A stretch of DNA of 14,459 nt from Thoreauomyces humboldtii (taxonomy: Eukaryota; Chytridiomycota; Chytridiomycetes; Spizellomycetales; Powellomycetaceae), in contig JADGJA010000584.1 in the NCBI GenBank assembly GCA_027596035.1, forward strand, positions 1 to 14,459, written 5' to 3'. The translations under genes were made by a program, and so were the position numbers. Shown piece by piece: positions 8,013 to 14,459 of this stretch; position 1 is the first letter of the stretch; each line of letters opens with the position of its first letter. The notes beneath the pieces are model-generated. The model was not told the DNA's origin. It ran no database searches and worked only from the letters and a program-made list of their open reading frames with translations.

Positions 8013-9732
8013 TTATCTCCGGGCAGTGGACTTTGTTAGCGGGCTCAAGCTCAAAGACGAGAATCTCTTATTGTTTTTGAAAAGCTTGAAACAGGAGATA
8101 CCTGGAGGAAGCATGTGGTTTGTAAGAAGCGTTGATAAGACATGAAGCCGAGTAGCAACGTACAAGCAGCGCGCTATTGCCTTCGGATCTTTACGAACAA
8201 CGTCTGGAAGAAAAAGCTGATGAGCAAAGAACCCAGCTCTCTTCGTGCAGGCAGTCGACTGTCTTCACCTGTCGCATTTATCCTGCTCACGTCAATATCC
8301 AAATCGACCATCAAGCTGAGAGCGAACCGAGCATTCTCGATCTGGAGGCAGGGGAAGGTCAATCGCCAACTTCAACCCAACGGTTACGAAAGCTTGTGTA
8401 AGAACCTTGGCCGCAAGAGTATCAGGTGTGAGGGTATAGTGGTTCAGCGGTACAAAGAAGTTTCCGAGTGAGCCAATCAATAGGATGAGGTAGATCCCTT
8501 CCACTTTTCCCAGACTATTGAGCCGGATATTGAGGGTCTCTAATTGAGAGTTGATGAACTCCAGCAGAAGCTTTTGAATAAGAGACAGTCAGATCTTGCT
8601 GTGAGCGTTCAACACGCTGCAGAGGAATGCTTCTACCTTCGTGACCTCGGGAACTTTGTCAGGCTGGGAAAACAGACGGTCAAATGCATCCGTCTCTTCC
8701 GGACCCTTCATTCCTGATATGCAGAGTGGTCAGGGGTCGCCGTAATTTCCATCATATTCTTGGCCTGACTTACCATCGTCTCTGGGTCCAAGGGTCAACT
8801 CTGGTCCGGCGCTACTTTTGGATTCTTCCTGAGTAATCTTAAATACCGTAGTCTTCGTCTTGGCGCCGCTCGGGAGTTCCTATCCGCATGGGATAAAGTT
8901 ATCAGGCAAAGGCCCTGTCGAAGCCCTGTCGACCGGGAATATGCAAACCGAACCTCACGCTTAATGACCGCGATAGACAACGGAGCAGGGAGAGGATATG
9001 GGCAGCCGAGCACCTTGGCAAGATCCACAAGAAGCGAGAGCGAGGAAGAGATATCCTTTGCTCCGATGCCTTCGACACTCCATCGGCCCGGTTCCTGCTT
9101 GACCTTTAGGTTGCCCTCGACGTATTTGACCACGGTCTGCAAGATCACAACTTTGCTGCGATCTGATCGGGCAGCGAGGACGGCTGGATCCACTACGACA
9201 TCTCCCGTGATTTGACCTGAAATGTGCTAGGAAGTATCAGTGAGGTTTTGGCAACAATCGGCAGCGTTCTCAACACTTTGCCGTACCCAGAAAGGATGCG
9301 AGCAGCTGCCCATCGTCCAGATCTGCTACCAGATCTCTCACTGTCATCGAATCGTTGATGACATACGAGTTCACCCACGTTGTCAATCCCTAGAGTAAAC
9401 GCATGTCAGAAACCCAACTTCACACCGGGTTTATTTCATCCAAACTCCCTCACCTGTATCAGTTTCTTGACATTCGGGTCGGCTACGAGTTTCAAAGGGC
9501 TTAGCATTGCCGACTAGAGCACGAGTCTCCACCTTGCTCTCACATTTTGACGATTGATGAAGAACGTAAGTGGTGGACGAGTCTACAAAAGGTGCGTGCT
9601 TAGCTCCGGTGCCGAGCAAAGCGTCAGATGTTGCGTATTACCCGCTCTGGCAAGAGTTTCATGACGTGAAAGAGCATCTCCTCCTGATCCAGAATATAGG
9701 ATCCCGCTGCCAGTCTTCTTCAGTTGACTCAT
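8013..9732 (-). CDS. Parvin-like protein with two calponin-homology domains (about 378 aa, ten exons)
   Basis: Exons in transcript order are 9642-9732, 9566-9582, 9454-9513, 9287-9389, 8954-9216, 8774-8879, 8637-8713, 8406-8570, 8291-8341 and 8013-8216. Phases close throughout. CH1 (about 48-178) contains ADPNVKKLIQGLTTWVN, MTVRDLVADLDDGQLLASFL, WSVEGIGAKDISSSLSLLVD and LPAPLSIAVIKRE. A linker follows, then ETDAFDRLFSQ and CH2 (about 235-332) with LLLEFINSQLETLNI, VEGIYLILLIGSLGNFFVPL, NHYTLTPDTLAAK, IENARFALSLM and DVVRKDPKAIARCLY. These align motif by motif with animal parvins (WIND, DLYDGQ, W.V.SIH.KNLVAILHLLV, DAFDTLF, DGVYLVLLMGLLEGYFVPL, YLTP, DIVNCDLKSTLRVLY). Length fits the family (about 365-372 aa). 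Parvins bind integrin-linked kinase, paxillin and actin at animal adhesions; the partner in this fungus is unknown. The last 40 or so residues are unlike parvins. The first two exons are uncertain: an alternative start at 9677 splicing straight to 9513 is also in phase (354 aa). Confidence 0.82.
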
Positions 9733-9737
9733 GAGTC
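9725..9737. promoter_or_regulatory. Gcn4/AP-1-like site within a 12-bp palindrome at the parvin-like start
   Basis: TGACTCAT at 9725-9732 is the classic Gcn4/Cpc1 (bZIP) consensus and is embedded in the perfect palindrome GACTCATGAGTC (9726-9737). It overlaps the proposed ATG of the parvin-like gene, whose codon is read on the minus strand at 9730-9732. A second TGACTCA lies at 9804-9810. A single 7-mer is weak evidence; two within 90 bp of a divergent promoter is suggestive of amino-acid-starvation or bZIP control. Binding is inferred. Confidence 0.35.
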
Positions 9738-10018
9738 GGGACTTCGTTGCCGTAAGGCAGTTTTGGCTGGTCGGGTTCGCGCTGCGCCAACGCGAGGGCT
9801 CTCTGACTCACACACCTATACGATGCCACACAAACGAAGTCGATTGTTACACAGCCACTTGCCGTTCCCCTGCCCTGCGCGGCCGCCGCTACGGCATCAC
9901 GGTTGATTGACCTCAGAAGGCACGCATCTGCAAACGTTGACTTGACTGCACCTGCCCGTTTGACTAACCTTCGGACCTTTCAACTCATCTTTGGATTGGA
10001 AGCTATTCGTTCACTTCA
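9733..10018. promoter_or_regulatory. Shared divergent promoter region, parvin-like gene and SAC1
   Basis: This 286-bp gap separates the putative start of the parvin-like gene (-) from the start of the Sac1-like gene (+), so it must carry both promoters. No coding sequence is supported. A TGACTCA heptamer lies at 9804-9810, and another sits just outside at the parvin-like start. A GC-rich patch (GCGGCCGC) lies near 9880-9887. I see no TATA box. Coregulation of the two genes is possible but is only an inference from the layout. Confidence 0.45.
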
Positions 10019-12396
10019 ATGCCGACTTCAGCCGAGTTTGTCGCTCGTGACACATTCCGTCTGCGCAAGACGCGGGATGGGCAGGCTTACATCGTCGAAA
10101 GCCCCGTGGTCGCAAAGACGAGCAATGCCTCCAAAGGAAACCTATCTGTGTCAGAGGCAGGAGTGAAGGTCCTGACCGGCGCGCAGGTCGATGCTCTGGA
10201 TATTGATGACACCGCTGGCGCATCTTTGGAGATCTGCGGCGTTGTTGGAATCATTGATATGCTCCTTGGTGAGTGGGTAACTTACGGTTCACAGACCTTG
10301 GCTACCATGAGGCTAATTGTTTTTGCAGGAAAATACCTTATTGTTGCCACTGCGCGAACGCTGGCTGCGACTATCCAGGCACACAAAGTATGGCGCATCA
10401 CTGCAGCCAGCATCTTGCCCATTGGATCCGCCACGCAGGTGGCGAGGCGGGATACATCGAAGGAGAAACTTGCAAAGGTATCTATAGCTCTGGCAGGATC
10501 AGTGCTAGCACCGTCACTAAAACCTTATTGACTACAGGCTACTCTCGACGAAGACCTCTTGCAGTCCATCAGCGAAATCGCCAACTCTGGCCACCTCTAC
10601 TACAGCGGCACATATGACATCACTCACTCTGTCCAGCACAACCAGCTACAAGCGTCCGGGAAGGCGTCGGAGACGGTCATCGATGATCGCTACTTTTTCT
10701 CGAAACACCTTGCGCAGCCGCTTGTTGCCGCTGGCTCCAGCGCACAGCCCTGGGTGATGTATACCATCTGCGGGTTCGCGGGAACAATTGATCTGAACGT
10801 CGCCATGCCCAAGGAATCTGGGGAGGCGTCGGGAAGCACGAAGACTTACAAGCTGACCCTGATTTCACGGCTCAACCGTCGTCGTGTCGGCACCCGTTAC
10901 GTTCGTCGCGGACTTGATTTTGAGGGCAATACGGCCAATAACGTGGAGATGGAGCAGATCGTCTTCCACGAAGACTACCACCGCTGCAAAAAAATCTCCG
11001 CGTTCGCCCAAATCCGAGGCTCCGTGCCCTCGGTTTGGGGACAGGACCTGAACCTCGCGTACAAGCCCGAATTATTGATCGCACCGATCGACAAGCCCGT
11101 GGTGTGGAAGTCGTGCAAGCAGCATTACGACGACCTGAAGCACCAGTATGTCGGCGAGAAGACGGTGAACGGCGGTGCTGATCTCGGGAAGGTTATCTGC
11201 GTGAACCTGCTCAACGTGGATGGATGGGAGGGCCGTCTGACAAAGGTGTACGAGGAGTCTGTACAGCGGTTCCGCGACGATAAGGTCACATACGAGGAGT
11301 TCCCCGTCAACAAGTGGTGCAAGAACGGGAAGTTCAGCAACATGGACATTCTCCTCGACCGCGTCCGCGACCGGTTGGTCAACGGTGGATGGTTCATGGC
11401 AGAGGGCAATGTGCCGTCTTTTGCGAATGCAGGGACTCTCCAGATTGCGAAGCTGCAGACGGGCATCGCGCGCGTGTCATGTCTCGACTCGCTCGATCGC
11501 ACCAACTTGACATGTAGCATCTTTGCCCGTTACATGCTTGCTTACCAAGTTCAGGCTTCTACTCCTGAGCTCCCTGCCATCCCCACCAGCCTCAACGGCA
11601 CCATCGCCAGCGATCTGAGGGACCCCGTCGCTTCCGTTCGCAAGGCCGTAGAGCCGTGCTTCAAGGAAGTTACGAACATGTGGGCTGACTCCGGCGATGC
11701 CGTCAGTCTCCTTTATGCTGGAACTGGGGCCCTCAAAGCCGACGTGACCCGAACGGGAAGCTGGACTGTCAAGGGAAAGCTGACCGACGGTATCAACTCC
11801 CTGACTCGATACTACCTGAACAACGTAAGTGTATCGGGCGTCCGTTGTTACAACTACCGGGTGATGAAACTGACATCTTTGCCCTCGCCAAGTTCGCAGA
11901 CGGGCGGAGACAGGATGCGTACGACCTCTGGACGGGCAAAGCGCCCGCTACACAGATCAAGCACCTCATAGAGACCGAAGGTCTGCGTCGCGCGCAGCGC
12001 GTGCAGAAGCCGTACGTTGCGCGCGGGCAAGGAATCCTCGGTCGCATCGTCCCGGCCTTTGTCATCGACTCGGTGGAACCTCTCCTCCAGACAGCCACCG
12101 AGTACGTTCGATCGTCGTCGGCCACCGGCCCAGCTCACAAGGACCTCCACTCGCGTTGGGTCTCGACTCACCTCGACACCGAAGGCACCCCTCACTCACT
12201 CTCGGGCCTCATGGTCACGGTCGCCAAGCTTTACGCTCCGACTCAGGTGGCGTCGGCAGTCCAGTTCGTCATCGCAACCGTGCTCTTCCTTTACCTGCTC
12301 GTCCTGGTGCGCATCCTCGGCATCCAGGGACAGCTCGTTGTCAACCGTCCGCGGCTGAGCGTCGAGTACAGGACCATCTACGAGCAGCTGGATTAG
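10019..12396 (+). CDS. SAC1: Sac1-type phosphoinositide phosphatase (729 aa, four exons)
   Basis: Sac1 removes phosphate from phosphatidylinositol 4-phosphate and other monophosphoinositides at the ER/Golgi membrane. Exons are 10019-10268, 10329-10477, 10538-11824 and 11893-12396, with phase-consistent GT-AG introns of 60-68 nt. Family motifs are IDMLLGKYLIVATAR, HLYYSGTYDITHSVQ, LISRLNRRRVGTRYVRRGLD, VEMEQIVF, RGSVPSVWGQDLNL and the catalytic loop RVSCLDSLDRTN, with Cys448 and Arg454 of the CX5R signature intact. A Ser replaces the usual Asn before the catalytic Cys, and a Ser replaces the second Cys of the common CxDCLDRTN form. ALKADVTRTG and LTRYYLNNFADGRRQDAYDLW follow, as in other Sac domains. 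One hydrophobic segment (about 681-704, VASAVQFVIATVLFLYLLVL) precedes a 25-residue tail. Yeast and human Sac1 have two C-terminal membrane spans, so only one is clearly visible here. The protein is about 100 residues longer than yeast Sac1. Confidence 0.92.
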
Positions 12397-12724
12397 ACGC
12401 GTCCCCACTTCTGCGTCACCCACCTTAACCCCATGTAGCATCCCTGACACTTTCTCTCCTCCTAACGAGTCTTTACCTCTTCTTCCTCTGATGACCCCAT
12501 ACCCCATGACCTTCCTTGTCTTTCCTCAAAACTTTTAAATACGTGCAACCGGCTTTGTCCCGTTAACGGAGATGATGTGAATGTGATGAATGATGGGGAT
12601 ACAACAAAAAGGGTATACTGCTATGTGCGCGGGAGGGCCATGGGGATCGGGAAGGCGAAAAAAAAAGAGACAGTGGGGCGGGTCATGTGTGTCAAAAAAA
12701 GTGTCTTGCGAAGAAGGGGGAGGC
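12397..12724. other. Convergent 3' regions of SAC1 and the bHLH gene
   Basis: This 328-bp stretch lies between the stop codon of the Sac1-like gene (+) and that of the bHLH gene (-). I see no gene in it. It should hold both 3' untranslated regions. A/T-rich patches that could serve polyadenylation lie near 12525-12545 (CAAAACTTTTAAATA) and, for the minus strand, at the T-runs opposite 12658-12667 and 12695-12701. Confidence 0.5.
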
Positions 12725-14123
12725 TTAAAGGTCGCCATCGCCATAGTCGTCTGCCGGGTTGCCACCACCGTTGATCCCACCGTCCCCGACGGAAGGCTCC
12801 TTCTGGGGCATTTGAATTTGTGATCCCAAGGGCATCGACAGGCCGAGATCCGCCTCCTGGAGTCCCGTCCGATCCAGCACGTGGGCCAGGGCCTGTTCCA
12901 GCTCCAGGGCGCGGTCCACCTGCAGCATGGCGAAGGTCTGCATCTGTCGGATGTAGTCGACGGATCGACAGAGGATGGTGCCCTTGTTCGGTCGGTTCTG
13001 GACGTCGGCTGGAAAGTCGGGGAGGAGGGAGGCGAGCTCCTGGATCTTCTCGTTGATGTTGTCCCTCCGTCGTCGTTCGACGAGGTTGTGGGATTCGCGT
13101 CTTCGTCGACGCTTTTCTGTTATCACGTCCATTCTATAGAGACGCGGGACGCGAAATTCTGGTTGAGTAAAGGGTCGACGGGAGACATTCAAAGGTGGGT
13201 GGGGGACCCTACGGTTTGTGTGGTCCATTGAAACTCGCGTCGTCTCCGTCCGGCCCATATGCGCTGTACGAGCTCGGCTGTCCGGCTATCGCGCCGTTCT
13301 GATCCATCAATCCGTAGGCGCTCATCCCTAGGATCGGCATGGAAGCCGAGTAATAGGCCGCGATCCCTGGGGTCCCTGTCGAACGATCTGAATTCAGAAC
13401 AAGCCCTTTCGCGACGGAAGAAGATGGTCCGACCGGGGCATTACCGAAAGGAGTGCCATGGACGACGGTCCCCATGGAGCCTGCGATCGCCGCATGAGGG
13501 AGGACGGCGGCGTGTGCCTGGTACGCCACGCTGGCGGCCGCCCTCGAAGCAAAGTCTGGATTGTCGAGCGGGGAGTCGGACATGGGCGGCGAGAGGAGGG
13601 CGTGGGGGTCCACCACCACGGCCAGACCGCTCGCGCCCGGCACGGACTGCGGATCTCCGGCGCCAGCCATCTCGTACTCCATGTTCAGATAGGACCTCAC
13701 GTCGGGTGCCACGTCGAGCATGTCGTCCGCCGAGGAACCTGGAGTCCCGCGGGCGGCCTCTTCCTGCTTCATGGACAGAGGAGTTCCATAGTAGTGCTGT
13801 GGGGAAGCGGTCCCTTTGGAATGATCGGCGATATGACCGCGTTGCGTTGACTGCTGCTGCTGATGTTGATGTTGTTGTTTTTGTTGTTGTTGCTGCTGCT
13901 GGTGTTGCTGCTGCTGGTGTAGTTTTTGCATCTGCTGAGGGTGGTAGGGGAGCGGTGGAGATGGGTGATAGTTCTGAGGAACCTCGTACGGTTGGTGGGA
14001 GATGATCATGGAAGGATGAGTGGAGGAGTCTCGTCTCGGTCGCGTTGCCGCCTGCGCATCGGGTCCGCGCACAAACTGCTGCGGGCGCCCGTTCGCGTGC
14101 GGGGCCTGCTGGGTGGAAGTCAT
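12725..14123 (-). CDS. bHLH transcription factor, MITF/TFEB/USF-like (439 aa, two exons)
   Basis: Exons are 13213-14123 and 12725-13133, joined by a 79-nt GTAGGG...CTATAG intron that splits a Pro codon. The N-terminal 300 residues are low-complexity Pro/Ser/Gln/Ala sequence, including a 23-residue Gln/His tract (69-91) and a YLNMEYEMA acidic patch, as in activation domains. The basic region (about 311-327) reads RRRRRESHNLVERRRR and gives the His-Glu-Arg pattern of class B bHLH proteins that recognise CACGTG E-boxes. Helix 1 is DNINEKIQELASLLPD, the loop contains NRPNKGTIL, and helix 2 is RSVDYIRQMQ. A heptad-like stretch follows (AMLQVDRALELEQALAHVL) that could be a short leucine zipper. The NKGTIL-x2-SVDYIR pattern is closest, from memory, to MiT/TFE factors. 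The target pathway cannot be told from the sequence. The ATG at 14123 is chosen because the frame upstream is only CT-repeat leader. Confidence 0.88.
13851..13919 (-). repeat. CAG/CAA repeat encoding a Gln/His tract in the bHLH protein
   Basis: Twenty-three consecutive codons on the minus strand encode 17 Gln, 5 His and 1 Lys (residues 69-91 of the bHLH protein). CAG, CAA and CAC codons are interspersed, so the tract is imperfect and less prone to slippage than a pure CAG run. Gln tracts are common in fungal transcription-factor activation regions. Length variation between strains is likely (inference). Confidence 0.9.
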
Positions 14124-14459
14124 GTCTGGGATGTGATGGGCTTTGCCAGATGACTTGGGACGGGGGATGAAGGTTGAGACAGAGAGTACGCGTCGAACGA
14201 GCGGGCGGAGGGGTGTTATGGAAGGCGAAGAGATGACAGGAGATGATGGACGCCTAGGTGCAAGTGTGCGCGCGTGCACGCAAAGACGGGAATCTGCAGG
14301 GAGCGTAGAGTAGAGAGAGAGAGAGAGAGACCAGAGAGATGTGTGAGATGTGCGAGAGCGAGACAGCAAAGACACCAACAGCAACAGCAGCAGCGACAGA
14401 GAGAGAGACGGAGAGACGCAACAGGGGAAGGGGGGGGGGCTGTCTATTATACACATCGC
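14124..14459 (-). promoter_or_regulatory. Upstream region and CT-rich leader of the bHLH gene
   Basis: No gene is supported in this 336-bp stretch. On the transcribed sense it is extremely CT-rich, with two CT/GA repeat blocks (14312-14330 and around 14396-14417). It is probably the 5' leader and promoter-proximal DNA of the bHLH gene. The bHLH reading frame happens to stay open upstream to an ATG at 14454-14456, but the encoded residues are just Ser/Leu runs from the CT repeats, so I did not extend the gene. Confidence 0.45.
14312..14330. repeat. (GA)n dinucleotide microsatellite
   Basis: About 9.5 uninterrupted AG units lie upstream of the bHLH gene, followed by related imperfect GA motifs to about 14340 and again near 14396-14417. 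It is a simple-sequence repeat in the probable 5' leader, read as CT repeats in the transcript. Confidence 0.9.

Noticed and set aside
8142..8471. 109-codon plus-strand open frame
   Set aside because: It is the antisense shadow of the parvin-like CH2 exons, with no motif.
9431..9619. Coding-like minus-strand frame (SSTTYVLHQSSKCESKVETRALVG) inside the parvin-like N-terminal region
   Set aside because: It cannot be joined in phase to the CH1 exon ending in ADPNVKKLIQ without a frameshift. It is kept only as a sign that the N-terminus needs transcript data.
13259..14005. 248-codon plus-strand open frame
   Set aside because: It is antisense to the bHLH gene; the Arg/Ser/Pro-rich sequence, including a Val/Ala run opposite the Gln tract, is a composition artefact.
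1..14459. Mobile elements, CRISPR arrays, viral or toxin genes, biosynthetic cluster
   Set aside because: No terminal repeats, transposase or polymerase motifs, spacer arrays or cluster enzymes were seen; all sizable coding signals are explained by seven conserved host genes.

Overview
The window looks like nuclear DNA of a fungus, most likely a basidiomycete. It is GC-rich, every gene is broken by short GT-AG introns (about 45-155 nt), some donors are non-standard (GTTCGT, GTTCTT), intergenic gaps are short, and the gene content is typically fungal. Species is not determinable by eye. I see no mobile element, rRNA, tRNA, CRISPR array or prokaryotic operon.

Layout: (1) 308-2106 (+) mitochondrial citrate synthase, five exons. 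(2) 2330-2902 (+) a BolA-family protein with a mitochondrial-type N-terminus and a 24-nt exon. (3) 3056-5057 (-) a TTD14-like P-loop NTPase fused to a CYTH-like domain, eight exons. Its first coding exon is only 4 nt, and splicing creates a textbook N-myristoylation start. (4) 5843-7882 (+) glycerol kinase with an unusual extension of about 130 residues. (5) 8013-9732 (-) a ten-exon gene that reassembles into a two-CH-domain protein closely resembling animal parvins. (6) 10019-12396 (+) a Sac1-type phosphoinositide phosphatase. (7) 12725-14123 (-) a bHLH transcription factor of MITF/TFEB/USF-like type with a Gln/His tract.

Genes 3/4 and 5/6 are divergent pairs sharing upstream regions (785 and 286 bp). 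Genes 2/3, 4/5 and 6/7 converge. All exon models were built by hand from reading-frame continuity and splice phase. The phases close exactly for every gene, but no transcript evidence was available.

There is no operon-like logic. Two themes can be named, as inference only. Citrate synthase, BolA and glycerol kinase are central and mitochondrial metabolism. The TTD14-like protein, the parvin-like protein and Sac1 all point to membranes, phosphoinositides and cytoskeleton. The most noteworthy items are the parvin-like gene, since parvins are known as partners of integrin-linked kinase at animal adhesion sites, and the cryptic myristoylated start of the TTD14-like protein.
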